From JAGPDF01 sp052035735 (GTDB lineage: Bacteria; Acidobacteriota; Thermoanaerobaculia; Multivoradales; JAGPDF01), in the NCBI GenBank assembly GCA_052035735.1, contig JBPOHI010000086.1, forward strand, positions 1-64,000: a stretch of DNA of 64,000 bases, read 5' to 3'. Below the pieces are notes generated by a model. That model searched no databases. It saw only the letters and a program-made list of their open reading frames with translations, and had not been told where the DNA came from. Made by a program: the position numbers and the translations under genes. Positions 7,458-16,207 of this stretch are shown here, in pieces (the first letter of the stretch is position 1; each line of letters begins with the position of its first letter).

Positions 7458-8864
7458 TCAGGCGGCTGTACCGGGTTGCGCCACGGCGAGCGGCAGCGCG
7501 ACCCGGAAGAGCGAGCCCTTGCCGAGCTCGCTTTCGAAGGTGAGCTCGCCGCCATGGGCGCGGACGACCCGCTCGGCGATCGCCAGACCGAGCCCGGAAC
7601 CTCCTTTGCGAGTCGAGAAGAAGAGCTCGAAGATGCGCTCCCGGATCTCGTCCGGAATGCCGGCGCCGTTGTCTTCGACCTCGAGCAGCACCCGCGGGCC
7701 CTCGCGCCGCGCCCGCAGCACGACGCGCGGCGGACGCCCCGTCCCCTCGCTCGCCGCCAGGGCGTTCTGCAGCAGATTGATCAGCAGCTGCTGCAGCTGC
7801 TCGTCGTCCACCCGCACCGCCGCGCCCGGCGACTCGTCGGCGACCTCGAAGATCGCCCCGCGCAGCGCGAACTCGCGCGCCACGACATCGCGCGCACGCT
7901 CGAGAAGCTCTGCCGCGGCGACGGTGCGCAGGCGCAGCGCCCGCGGCCGGGCGTAGCTCAGAAAATCGCTCACCAAACGTTCGAGGCGCGCGATCTCCGA
8001 GCGGGTGATCGACAGGAGCTTTCGCTGACCGCTGGCCGCCTGCGGCCCCGCGAGATCCTCTTCGAGCATCTGCATGTTGAGGCTGAGCGAATTGAGCGGA
8101 TTGCGGATCTCGTGCGCGAGGCCGGCGGCGAGCGTTCCCAGGTAGGCGAGACGCTCGGCCTCGGCGGCCTGGGCTTCGAGACGCTGCCCGCGGCGGACCA
8201 GAGCCGAGATCAGCAGAAACGCCATGACGACGATCGCCACGGTGAGGCCGCCGATCCAGGTGGTCTGCCGGATGAGCTCGCGGCGCAGCTCGCCGATGCG
8301 CCGGTCCATCTCGAGCGGACTGATGCCGATGCGTAGCGAGCCGAACTCGCCGATCGGGACGGTGACGTCGAGCGTGTCGACGGCCTCCACCGGCAGGCGC
8401 ACCGAGCGGGTGTCCTGGCGCTCGAGGGTGCGGTTCTCCACCCGCGGAGCGCCCGCCGGAAGCTCGCGCTCCGGGCGTGCGTTGCCGGGCGGAGGCGCCG
8501 TCGCCGCGAGCTCGGTCTCGCGGCGCTCCTTCATCACCAGAACGCCGTCGCGATCGGTGATCTCGACCGTCTGGACGATCTGGCGCTGGCGCAGCACGGA
8601 GTCGATGTAGGTCTGCGTCTCGCGCTCGAGCGCCACGGCGGTGAACAGGTCACCGCCCGTGCTCTCGGCACTGCCCGCGATCCGGCCGGCGAGATCTTGC
8701 GCCTCACGCCGGGTTTCGAGCAGGACCCGGTCGAGCTCACGCCGCGAGAGGGTCTGGAAGATCAGCCAGGAAAAGAGGGCGAAATCGCTGACGATGAAAA
8801 GCCCGAGGAGGGCGAAGATGACCCAGTTGCGCCGGGAAGGGGGCCTTCGGGGCCTCGGAAACAC
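7458..8864 (-). CDS. Membrane sensor histidine kinase (NtrB/ZraS-like class)
   Basis: About 468 residues from a GTG at 8864. TM1 (WVIFALLGLFIVSDFALFSWLIF) and TM2 (TTWIGGLTVAIVVMAFLLISALV) flank a roughly 170-residue extracytoplasmic sensor region. The dimerisation box reads LAAGLAHEIRNPLNSLSLNMQ, with phospho-acceptor His at about residue 251, and the ATPase boxes LLINLLQNAL, DNGAGIP and GGSGLGLAIAERVV are intact. The HExRNPL type is common in kinases that act on sigma-54-dependent response regulators. No cognate regulator with a receiver domain is adjacent. An ATG at 8939 would extend the N-terminus by 25 residues, but the GTG sits closer to the membrane segment. Confidence 0.9.
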   Translation of the reverse strand: MFPRPRRPPSRRNWVIFALLGLFIVSDFALFSWLIFQTLSRRELDRVLLETRREAQDLAGRIAGSAESTGGDLFTAVALERETQTYIDSVLRQRQIVQTVEITDRDGVLVMKERRETELAATAPPPGNARPERELPAGAPRVENRTLERQDTRSVRLPVEAVDTLDVTVPIGEFGSLRIGISPLEMDRRIGELRRELIRQTTWIGGLTVAIVVMAFLLISALVRRGQRLEAQAAEAERLAYLGTLAAGLAHEIRNPLNSLSLNMQMLEEDLAGPQAASGQRKLLSITRSEIARLERLVSDFLSYARPRALRLRTVAAAELLERARDVVAREFALRGAIFEVADESPGAAVRVDDEQLQQLLINLLQNALAASEGTGRPPRVVLRARREGPRVLLEVEDNGAGIPDEIRERIFELFFSTRKGGSGLGLAIAERVVRAHGGELTFESELGKGSLFRVALPLAVAQPGTAA

Positions 8865-9064
8865 CCGCCCAGCATAGCACCGGCGCCAGGCAGGCCGACT
8901 AAAGCGCGCAAACAGAGGCACTTGGCCGCAACCTGACAATATGCGCGCTTTACACTCATATTTTAGGCCGGACGGAAATATCCCGAGGAATCTGAGTGTT
9001 AGACACTATGAACAGGTACCCCCCGGACTCCCTGCCGGGGCTCTTCCACGAAAGGAGAACGATC
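8865..9064 (+). promoter_or_regulatory. Intergenic region upstream of hsp20, putative promoter
   Basis: 200 bases between the divergent kinase gene and hsp20, with a short AT-rich stretch at about 8936-8980 in otherwise GC-rich DNA. CTGACA at 8933-8938 and CATATT at 8957-8962 are separated by 18 bp and could be a sigma-70 type promoter. No clear heat-shock sigma-32 consensus, CIRCE inverted repeat or thermosensor hairpin was recognised. The hsp20 ribosome-binding site GAAAGGAG lies about 8 nt before its ATG. Confidence 0.3.
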
Positions 9065-9514
9065 ATGACCACTGGACTGATTCGCTTCAACCCCGAGGCC
9101 GACCTCTTCCGCGGCCGCATGGACCGCCTCTTCAACCAGATGCTCAACGCTCCGTGGACGCCGCTGCCGACCGAGGACGTCGCCAATCGCGGCTTTCTGC
9201 CCGCGGTCGACATCCGGGAGACGCCGGAGCAGCTGACGCTCCTGGTCGAGCTGCCGGGACTCGACAAGAAGGACGTGAACATCACCGTCGAGAGCCAGGT
9301 GCTGACGATCGCCGGGGAGCGCACATTCGAGAAAGAGACCAAGGACGAGACCTGCCACCGCGTCGAGCGCAGCTACGGCAGCTTCTCCCGCTCCTTCACC
9401 CTGCCGGCCAACCTCAGGACCGACAAGGTCGAGGCGAAGTTCGACAAGGGTCTGCTCACCATCGTGGTACCGAAAGCGGAGGAGACCAAGCCGCGCAAGG
9501 TGACGATCGGCTGA
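9065..9514 (+). CDS. Small heat shock protein Hsp20
   Basis: ATP-independent holdase chaperone of the alpha-crystallin family, 149 residues. The alpha-crystallin domain runs from about residue 45, with PAVDIRETPEQLTLLVELPG, to the C-terminus and ends with the conserved ANLRTDKVEAKFDKGLLTI stretch and KVTIG. The ATG at 9065 follows a strong GAAAGGAG ribosome-binding site; an ATG at 8996 lacks one. A strong terminator follows, so it is probably monocistronic. Confidence 0.96.
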   Translation: MTTGLIRFNPEADLFRGRMDRLFNQMLNAPWTPLPTEDVANRGFLPAVDIRETPEQLTLLVELPGLDKKDVNITVESQVLTIAGERTFEKETKDETCHRVERSYGSFSRSFTLPANLRTDKVEAKFDKGLLTIVVPKAEETKPRKVTIG

Positions 9515-9541
9515 GGCCACCGTGCAGCCGGCACTTCCCAG

Positions 9542-9573
9542 GCGGGAGCCCATCGGGCTCCCGCTTTTCTTTT
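9542..9573 (+). terminator. Rho-independent terminator after hsp20
   Basis: A perfect 10-bp GC-rich stem, GCGGGAGCCC (9542-9551) with GGGCTCCCGC (9555-9564), closes a 3-nt loop (ATC) and is followed by TTTTCTTTT. It lies 28 nt after the hsp20 stop codon. Confidence 0.95.
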
Positions 9574-9602
9574 GCGGGGGAGTTCTCTACGATCCTCCGA
9601 CG

Positions 9603-11291
9603 ATGACCCCTGGCTCCACGTCGCAGGAGACGGCGGGCGCCCCAACTCCGGCGACCCGCATTCCGACTCTCGCCTGGCGCACTGCGGCCATGGTCGCGAG
9701 CCTCGCTGGCTTCGTGCTGGCCTGCGGCGGCGGGAAGGTCCCCCCGGCCCCTGCGTCGCGGCCGGCCGTCGCGGCCGGCGCCACCATCTCCGACCTCTCC
9801 GGCGTCAACGAGCTGATCGCCTCCGACGTGCAGTTCACCACCGACATGCTCGACCAGCTGTTCGTGCAGCTGCTCTCGGAACAGGCCGACTTCACCGAGC
9901 ATCCGCCGACCTTCGCGCCGGAGCTGGCCGTGAGCTACGAAGGGTCGCCCGACGGCCGCGACCTCACGTTCCACCTGCGCGAGGACGCGGTGTGGAGCGA
10001 CGGCGCGCCGATCACGGCCGAGGACGTTCGCTGGACCTGGCAGGCACAGACCTCGCCCGAGATCGCCTGGGTCTACGCCGACATGAAGGACGCGATCACC
10101 GACGTCGAAGTGGTCGATCCACACACCGTCCGTTTCCGTTTCCGCGAGGCCTATTCGACTCAACTCCTCGACGCCATCGAGGGCAAGATCCTGCCGAAGC
10201 ATGCGTGGGAGCAGATTCCGTTCGCCGCCTGGCGACAGCGCGCCGACTGGTTTCGCGATCACCTCGTGACCAGTGGGCCTTTCCTGCTCGGCTCCTGGAG
10301 GCCGGGCGAGGAGCTCGTCCTCGAGCGCAATCCGCGCTACTTCGACCGCTCGCAGCCCAAGCTCGATCGGGTCGTCTTTCGCATCGCCCCCGACGCCGCG
10401 AGCCACGTCGATCAACTGCTCGCCGGAACGCTCGACTTCGCCTGCGGGATCACTCCTGCCGATGCGACGCGCGTCGCTCCACGCACCGACCTGCGCGTCG
10501 TCGCCTTCGACAACCGCCAGTACGACTATGTCTGCTGGAACCGGCTCCGCCCGCCTTTCGACGATCCCGAGATCCGCCGCGCGCTGACGCTGGCGATCGA
10601 TCGCCAGGCGCTGGTCGATACGCTCTACAAGGGCTACGCGCGGGTGGCGTCGTCGCCGATCCCATCGAACTTCTGGGCGCACGATCCCGACCTCGCTCCC
10701 CTGCCCTACGACCCTGGCGAGTCGCGGCGCATCCTCGCCGCCAAGGGCTTCGCCGACACCGACGGCGACGGCATCGTCGAGCGCGACGGCCGGCCCTTCG
10801 CCTTCGAGCTCACCACCAACTCGTCGAACCGGATCCGCAGCGCTGCCGTGGTCATGATTCAGGAGCAGCTGCGCAAGGTCGGCGTCGCTGCGACGGCGCG
10901 GACGCTCGAGATCCACACGCTCTCTGAAGCCAACCGGGAGCACGACTTCGACGCCACGATCTCCGGCTGGGCGATCGACACGACACTCGACCTCAAGGCC
11001 TACTTCCACTCGAGCGCGAGCGCCGGCGGCTACAACATCGGCAGCTATGCCAACCCCGAGGTCGACCGCTTGCTCGAAGCCGCCCGCCGCGTCGAGCGGC
11101 CGACCGACGCGCTGCCCGACCTGCTGCAGATCCAGCGCATTCTCCACGCCGAACAGCCCTACACCTTCCTCTGGGAGCCGCAGCGTCTGTGCGGCGTGCG
11201 CGCCGACCTCGTCGATGTGCAGCCGAACGCCATCTCGACCTACTTCAATCTCCCCGACTGGCGACGCCCGACCGAGCCCGCCGGGCGGTGA
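9603..11291 (+). CDS. Peptide/nickel-type ABC transporter substrate-binding lipoprotein
   Basis: 562-residue extracytoplasmic solute-binding protein of family 5 (DppA/OppA type). A hydrophobic segment ending in the lipobox VLAC (C41) predicts a lipoprotein. Family features include SYEGSPDGRDLTFHLREDAVWSDG, TAEDVRWTWQ and VRRALTLAIDR-like stretches, with a late YNIGSYANPEVDRLLEAAR segment. The ligand is probably an oligopeptide or another small polar molecule; the sequence does not decide. Its stop overlaps the GTG of the next gene (GTGA, 11288-11291), so it is translationally coupled to the permease genes. Confidence 0.93.
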   Translation: MTPGSTSQETAGAPTPATRIPTLAWRTAAMVASLAGFVLACGGGKVPPAPASRPAVAAGATISDLSGVNELIASDVQFTTDMLDQLFVQLLSEQADFTEHPPTFAPELAVSYEGSPDGRDLTFHLREDAVWSDGAPITAEDVRWTWQAQTSPEIAWVYADMKDAITDVEVVDPHTVRFRFREAYSTQLLDAIEGKILPKHAWEQIPFAAWRQRADWFRDHLVTSGPFLLGSWRPGEELVLERNPRYFDRSQPKLDRVVFRIAPDAASHVDQLLAGTLDFACGITPADATRVAPRTDLRVVAFDNRQYDYVCWNRLRPPFDDPEIRRALTLAIDRQALVDTLYKGYARVASSPIPSNFWAHDPDLAPLPYDPGESRRILAAKGFADTDGDGIVERDGRPFAFELTTNSSNRIRSAAVVMIQEQLRKVGVAATARTLEIHTLSEANREHDFDATISGWAIDTTLDLKAYFHSSASAGGYNIGSYANPEVDRLLEAARRVERPTDALPDLLQIQRILHAEQPYTFLWEPQRLCGVRADLVDVQPNAISTYFNLPDWRRPTEPAGR

Positions 11292-12253
11292 TCCGCGCCC
11301 TCTTCAGCCGCCTTCAAGCGGCGCTTCTCGCCGTCTGGATCGTCCTCACCGCGGTCTTTTTCCTGCTCCATCTGCTCCCTGGCGAGCCCGGAGCGGTCTT
11401 CGAGGATCCGCGCGTGCCGCAGGAGCAGCGTCTCCGCCTGCGCGCCGTCTATGGCCTCGATCAGTCGCTCCCCGAGCAGTACCTGCGCTGGATCGGCGGA
11501 GTGGCGCGTGGCGAGTGGGGTTACTCGTTCAGCCAGCACCGGCCCGTCGGACAGATCCTGGCCGAGTCGGCGCCCCGGACGCTCCTCCTCTCGAGCGCCG
11601 CCCTGGGGCTCGAGCTCGTCCTCGGACTCACCCTCGGGGTCGCCGCTGCGGCGCGCGCCGGCAGCCTCTTCGATCGCGCGACGCGCGTGCTGTCGCTCAC
11701 CCTCTGGTCGCTGCCGACCTTCTGGTTCGGGCTGATGCTGCTCGCCGCCTTCGCTGTGGCCTGGCCGCTCTTCCCTCCCGGCGCGATGCGCTCGGTCGAC
11801 GCCGGCACCCTCGGCGCGGGCCGCCGTGCCATCGACATCCTCTGGCACCTCGCGCTGCCCGCGGCGGCGATCGGGCTGCCGGCCGCGGCGGCGACCGCCC
11901 GCTTCGTCCGTTCGACGGTGCTCGAGCGCCTCTCCGAGCCCTACGTGCAGTCGGCGCGCGCGCGGGGCCTCTCGCCTCGCCGGGTGCTGTGGGCGCACGC
12001 GCTGCGTGCCGGCCTCGCGCCGCTCGCCCAGCTCGCCGGGCTGTCGCTCGCGGCGCTGCTTTCGGGCACGATCGCCGTCGAGGTGATCTTCGCCTGGCCG
12101 GGCATCGGCCGCGCCACTTTCGACGCGCTGGTCGCGCGCGACTATCCACTGCTGCTCGCCAGCACGGCGCTCTCGGCTGCCTTCGTCGTCGCCGGCAGCC
12201 TTCTCGCTGAAGCGCTGCAGGCGTGGTTCGATCCCCGACTGCGCGATGCCTGA
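11288..12253 (+). CDS. ABC transporter permease, DppB type
   Basis: 321-residue inner-membrane permease from a GTG start overlapping the previous stop. The N-terminal helix and the LPGEPGAVFEDP segment match DppB/OppB proteins (where LPGDP is usual). The cytoplasmic EAA-type loop, which docks the ATPase, reads VQSARARGLSPRRVLWAHALRAGLAPL. VEVIFAWPGIGRATFDALVARDYP near the end is the standard family signature. It overlaps the next permease gene by 8 nt. Confidence 0.94.
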   Translation: MIRALFSRLQAALLAVWIVLTAVFFLLHLLPGEPGAVFEDPRVPQEQRLRLRAVYGLDQSLPEQYLRWIGGVARGEWGYSFSQHRPVGQILAESAPRTLLLSSAALGLELVLGLTLGVAAAARAGSLFDRATRVLSLTLWSLPTFWFGLMLLAAFAVAWPLFPPGAMRSVDAGTLGAGRRAIDILWHLALPAAAIGLPAAAATARFVRSTVLERLSEPYVQSARARGLSPRRVLWAHALRAGLAPLAQLAGLSLAALLSGTIAVEVIFAWPGIGRATFDALVARDYPLLLASTALSAAFVVAGSLLAEALQAWFDPRLRDA

Positions 12254-13304
12254 GCGCTCGGCAGTCGCGCGCCGCGGCGCGCCGCGCACACTTCGGTCCG
12301 GACTGGCGCTGCTCGCTCTCATCGTCGCGGCAGTGACACTCTTGCCGTTCGCCTGGCAGCGTTCTCCCGATCGCCAGCTCGATCCGGCCGTCGCCGCCTT
12401 CGCTCCGCCGGGAAGCCGGTTCGAAGTCGTCAGCCTGGCTGACGGCCGCACCTTCGCCGCAGTGGCGACCGAGGTGACGGCGTCAGCGGTCGTCCTCCAG
12501 GGCCAGCCGCGCCCGACGCGAATCGCGCTCGCGGATCTCGCCGACGCAGGTTCCGGCCGGCTGGCGCTCGCGACGCAGCGTTTTCCTCTCGGCAGCGACG
12601 AGTTCGGGCGTGACGTCGCGGCGCGCCTGCTGGCGGGCGGCAGGGTTTCGCTCGCCGTCGCCGGCTGGACGGTCCTGCTCATCTCTCTGGTCGCCCTGCC
12701 CCTCGGCGCGGCCGCTGGCAGCGCGCCGCCGGCCATCGACCGCCTCGTGCTGCGGATCCTCGAAGCCCTGCAGGCTTTCCCGCGGCTCTTCCTGCTCCTT
12801 GGACTCGCAGCGATCGTTCGACCGGGCCTGACCTCGGTCGTTCTCATTCTTGGCCTGACCGGCTGGATCCCGATGGCGAGGCTGGTACGCGCCGAGGTTC
12901 GCGCGCTGCGCGACCGCGAGTTCGTGCTCGCGGCGCGCGCTGCGGGGGCTGGGCGAATCCGCATCATCCTGCGCCACCTGTTGCCCAACGCCCTGGCGCC
13001 GGCGCTGGTCGAGGCCTCGCTCGCCGCCGCATCTGCGATCGTCAGCGAAGCGGCGCTCTCCTTTCTCGGTTTCGGGCTGCAGCCGCCCGCCGCGAGCTGG
13101 GGAAACATGATCGCCGACGGCCGCTCGAGCCTGGCGGTCGCCTGGTGGGTCTCGCTCTTCCCCGGCGCGGCGCTCGCGCTCACCGCGATCGCGTTCAACC
13201 TGGTCGGCGAGGGACTGCGCGACGCGCTCGACCCGCGGGGCGAGCGCGTCGGCCGAGACCGAGTCGCCCCCGCCCTCCCGGCGGCACCGGCGCACGGCGC
13301 ATGA
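12246..13304 (+). CDS. ABC transporter permease, DppC type, with enlarged periplasmic insertion
   Basis: 352-residue permease partner. After TM1 (about residues 19-36) there is a stretch of roughly 80 residues (about 37-118) before the conserved FPLGSDEFGRDV motif. In ordinary DppC/OppC proteins this stretch is much shorter. Downstream are the EAA loop VLAARAAGAGRIRIILRHLLPNALAP and SEAALSFLGFGLQPPAASWGNMI, both diagnostic. The gene overlaps dppB by 8 nt and queA by 4 nt (ATGA). No ATPase genes follow, so the transporter must borrow ATPases encoded elsewhere. Confidence 0.93.
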   Translation: MPERSAVARRGAPRTLRSGLALLALIVAAVTLLPFAWQRSPDRQLDPAVAAFAPPGSRFEVVSLADGRTFAAVATEVTASAVVLQGQPRPTRIALADLADAGSGRLALATQRFPLGSDEFGRDVAARLLAGGRVSLAVAGWTVLLISLVALPLGAAAGSAPPAIDRLVLRILEALQAFPRLFLLLGLAAIVRPGLTSVVLILGLTGWIPMARLVRAEVRALRDREFVLAARAAGAGRIRIILRHLLPNALAPALVEASLAAASAIVSEAALSFLGFGLQPPAASWGNMIADGRSSLAVAWWVSLFPGAALALTAIAFNLVGEGLRDALDPRGERVGRDRVAPALPAAPAHGA

Positions 13305-14356
13305 TGCTGGTCAGCGACTTCGACTTCACGTTGCCGGAGTCCGCCATCGCGCAGGAGGCCGCTCCCCGAGGCTCGAGCCGGCTGCTCCGCCTGGACGCCA
13401 GCGGCACCGCGAGCCACGGCGTCATCGGCGATCTGCCGCGGATCCTCCGCCCCGGAGACCTGCTCGTTCTGAACGACACCAGGGTGATTCCGGCCCGTCT
13501 GTTCGCGCGCCGGATACCCGCCGGCGGTCGACCCGAGGACGCCTCGTCGACCGTCGAGTTGCTGCTGGTCGAGAAGCTCGGACCGCGGCGCTGGCAGTGC
13601 CTCGTGCGGCCCGGCCGCAAGGCCCGAATCGGCGTGCGGCTTCTCCTCGGCAGAGCGATCGAGGCGCGGGTCGTCGGCAAGGAGGCCGACGGCCGCCACA
13701 CCCTCGAACTCTCGCAGGAGATCGAGCCGCACCTCGACGAGCTCGGGCACGTGCCGCTGCCGCCCTACATCGCGCGCCCCGACCGACCCCATGACCGCGA
13801 GCGCTACCAGACCGTCTGGGCCCGCCAGCCAGGAGCGATCGCCGCCCCTACTGCCGGACTGCACTTCTCCGAGGAGCTCCTGCAGCGGCTCGACAGGCTC
13901 GGCATCCGCCGGGCCTTCGTGACCCTGCATGTCGGGATCGGCACCTTCAAACCGGTGACCGCCCAACTGGTGCACGAACACCGGATGGAACGCGAGCGCT
14001 TCGAAGTGCCGCCGGAGACCGCCGACGCGATCGCCTCCGCCCGCCGCGAGGGGCGGCGGATCGTCGCCGTCGGCACCACCGTGGTGCGGACGCTCGAGAG
14101 CGCCGCGCTCGCCTCGGGCGCCGTCGCCGCCGGCCCCGGCTCCACCGCGATCTTCATCACCCCGGGCTTCCGGTTCCAGGTCGCGGATCTGCTGCTCACC
14201 AACTTCCATTTGCCGCGCTCGACGCTGCTCATGCTCGTCTCCGCCTTCGCCGGCCGCGAGCGCGTGCTCGCCGCCTACGCCGAGGCGATCGCCGGCGGCT
14301 ACCGCTTCTATTCGTACGGCGACGCCATGCTGGTGGAGCGCCCTCCCTCTGGCTGA
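13301..14356 (+). CDS. queA: tRNA preQ1(34) S-adenosylmethionine ribosyltransferase-isomerase QueA
   Basis: Adds the ribose moiety of SAM to preQ1 in tRNA to form epoxyqueuosine. The 351-residue protein shows FDFTLPESAIAQ, DLLVLNDTRVIPARL, the GHVPLPPYI motif, AIAAPTAGLHFSEELL, FVTLHVGIGTFKPV and TNFHLPRSTLLMLVSAFAG, all family signatures. The start ATG overlaps the dppC stop (ATGA at 13301-13304), so translation is coupled to the transporter. A second ATG follows immediately. Coupling to a peptide-type transporter is not a usual queA context. Confidence 0.97.
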   Translation: MMLVSDFDFTLPESAIAQEAAPRGSSRLLRLDASGTASHGVIGDLPRILRPGDLLVLNDTRVIPARLFARRIPAGGRPEDASSTVELLLVEKLGPRRWQCLVRPGRKARIGVRLLLGRAIEARVVGKEADGRHTLELSQEIEPHLDELGHVPLPPYIARPDRPHDRERYQTVWARQPGAIAAPTAGLHFSEELLQRLDRLGIRRAFVTLHVGIGTFKPVTAQLVHEHRMERERFEVPPETADAIASARREGRRIVAVGTTVVRTLESAALASGAVAAGPGSTAIFITPGFRFQVADLLLTNFHLPRSTLLMLVSAFAGRERVLAAYAEAIAGGYRFYSYGDAMLVERPPSG

Positions 14357-14401
14357 GGAGTACAATCGGCGCAGATCAACCGCTCGAAAGGGGAGCTCAC
14401 G

Positions 14402-15448
14402 ATGATGACCTCGACTCGTGGAAAGCGCTGCGCATTTCTCGTCCTTGCCCTGATCGGATTTCTCGCCGGTCTCGCCGCTCCTGGCGAGGCACAACCTTAC
14501 GGCGCATGGCTGGCGCTTTCGGGCGCCGACTCGACTTACATCACGGTCCCGCACTCCGCGAGTCTCAACCCGACCGATGGCTTCACCTTCGAAGCCTGGG
14601 TAGCGGTGACCGACGAAGATGGTTGCACGAGCATCGCCGGCAAGAACTACCTGGAGGCCTGGTGGATCGGCGTCTGCGGCACGACGTTGCGCAGCTATCT
14701 GCAAGGCAGCGGATCGGCTCGCGACGGCGGAACGGTGCCGGCCGGCAAGTGGACGCATATCGCCGTGACCTGGGACGGCGCCACGCGCCGCCACTACATC
14801 AACGGCGAGCTTGCGGCCTCTTTCGCCCAGGCGACGCCGCCGACGACGAGCACCGATGCCGTGCGGATCGCCGGCGACGTCTCGTACCAGTACACGCCCA
14901 ACGGCGCCATCGACGAGGTCCGGCTGTGGAACGTCGCGCGCACCCTCGAGCAGCTCCGCGATGCGATCAACGAACCGATCGTCGCCGACACAGCGGGCCT
15001 GGTCGCGACCTGGGGCTTGAACGCCAACGCCGACGACGTTACCGGCGACCACGACGGCAGCGGAGTCGGCGGCCCCGGCTACCTGACCTTCCCGGCCGCA
15101 CCGTTCTGTGTTCCCACCGCCACGACCGCCTGCCTCGACGGCCGCTTCGCGGTCAGCGTGGAGTGGCGAACCGCGGTGACCTCGGGTGTCGGAACCGTCG
15201 CCGGCTGCGGCACCGACGAGTCGGCGCTCTTCTGGTTCTTCAACCCGTTGAACTGGGAGATTCTGGTCAAATCGGTCAACGCCTGTGGGTTGAACGACCG
15301 CTACTGGATCTACTCGGCGGCGACGACGGACGTCTTCTACCGCATGACCGTCACCGACGTTCACGGCGCGTCGAAGACCTACTTCAACTATCCCGGCGCC
15401 CCTGCTCCGGCGGTCACCGACTCAAACGCTTTCGCGACCTGCCCCTGA
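14402..15448 (+). CDS. Secreted LamG-domain protein
   Basis: 348 residues with a Sec signal peptide (residues 1 to about 30, ending GEAQ). A LamG/concanavalin-like domain follows (about 35-210: SLNPTDGFTFEAWVAV, GKWTHIAVTWDGATRRHYINGE, GAIDEVRLWNVARTLEQL), a fold that binds glycans or mediates adhesion. A separate C-terminal module of about 110 residues starts at CLDGRFAVSVEWRT and contains FWFFNPLNWEILVKSV and WIYSAATTDVFYRMTVTD. I recall similar modules at the ends of secreted acidobacterial proteins, but know no formal name for it. The 3' end overlaps the convergent larB by 27 nt. Confidence 0.8.
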   Translation: MMTSTRGKRCAFLVLALIGFLAGLAAPGEAQPYGAWLALSGADSTYITVPHSASLNPTDGFTFEAWVAVTDEDGCTSIAGKNYLEAWWIGVCGTTLRSYLQGSGSARDGGTVPAGKWTHIAVTWDGATRRHYINGELAASFAQATPPTTSTDAVRIAGDVSYQYTPNGAIDEVRLWNVARTLEQLRDAINEPIVADTAGLVATWGLNANADDVTGDHDGSGVGGPGYLTFPAAPFCVPTATTACLDGRFAVSVEWRTAVTSGVGTVAGCGTDESALFWFFNPLNWEILVKSVNACGLNDRYWIYSAATTDVFYRMTVTDVHGASKTYFNYPGAPAPAVTDSNAFATCP

Positions 15449-16207
15449 GGCAGTCGCGGCGACGGTGGGGCGGGCGATGCGGCTCGCCACCACCGCGGCA
15501 CCGAAGCCGTTGTCGATGTTCACCACCGCGACGCCGGGCGCGCAGGAGTTGAGCATGGTCAGTAGCGGCGCCAGGCCGGAGAACGCGGCGCCGTAGCCGA
15601 CGCTGGTCGGTACGGCGACCACCGGCGCGGCGACCAGGCCTGCGGCCAGGGCGGGAAGAGCGCCGTCCATGCCCGCGACGGCGACCACGACCCGCGCCCG
15701 GCGCAGCTCGGGCAGGCGGTCGAGCAGGCGGTGCAGGCCGGCGACGCCGACATCGGTGTAGCGCACGACGCGATGGCCGAAGTGCTCGAGGCAGACCGCC
15801 GCCTCCTCCGCGACCGGCAGGTCCGAGGTCCCCGCGGCGAGCAGGGCAATCTCCCCCTCGGCGCGCGCGGCCTCACCCCCCAGCGTCACGATCCGGGCCC
15901 GGTCGTGGAAGGTGGCGCCAGGAAATTCGGCCGCCAGGCGCTCGCCGAATTCCGCCGCCAAACGGGTGACCAGGAAGCGCCCGTGCGCCTCGGCGAAGCG
16001 CCGGCAGATCGGAACGAGGTCCTCCCAGCGTTTGCCCGCGCCGTAGACGACCTCGGGATGCCCCGTGCGAAGCTCGCGATGCAGGTCGAGCTTGGCGAAC
16101 TCGATATCGGCGAACGGCAGCTCGGCGAGCCGCGTGAGCGCCTCCGCCGGGCTCGTCGTGCCGGCGGCGACCTCGGCGAGCAAGGCCTTCAACCGTTCGG
16201 GGTTCAT
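15422..16207 (-). CDS. larB: Nickel-pincer cofactor biosynthesis protein LarB (pyridinium-3,5-biscarboxylate synthase)
   Basis: LarB carboxylates and hydrolyses nicotinic acid adenine dinucleotide, the first step to the nickel-pincer nucleotide of lactate racemase-type enzymes. The 261-residue protein has the PurE-like core: VAEEAAVCLEHFGHRVVRYTDVGVAGLH, then VVVAVAGMDGALPALAAGLVAAPVVAVPTSVGYG and VVNIDNGFGAA. The N-terminal helices include FADIEFAKLDLHRELRTGHPEVVYG, typical of LarB and absent from PurE. The ATG overlaps the larE stop (ATGA). No larC or larA is seen in the window. Confidence 0.92.
   Translation of the reverse strand: MNPERLKALLAEVAAGTTSPAEALTRLAELPFADIEFAKLDLHRELRTGHPEVVYGAGKRWEDLVPICRRFAEAHGRFLVTRLAAEFGERLAAEFPGATFHDRARIVTLGGEAARAEGEIALLAAGTSDLPVAEEAAVCLEHFGHRVVRYTDVGVAGLHRLLDRLPELRRARVVVAVAGMDGALPALAAGLVAAPVVAVPTSVGYGAAFSGLAPLLTMLNSCAPGVAVVNIDNGFGAAVVASRIARPTVAATASGAGRESV

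Noticed and set aside
11240..15364. Very long open frame on the minus strand (over 1300 codons) opposite dppB, dppC, queA and the LamG gene
   Set aside because: It lies antisense to four well-supported genes, its translation is low-complexity Arg/Ala/Gly/Glu-rich without any motif, and long antisense frames are expected in GC-rich DNA.
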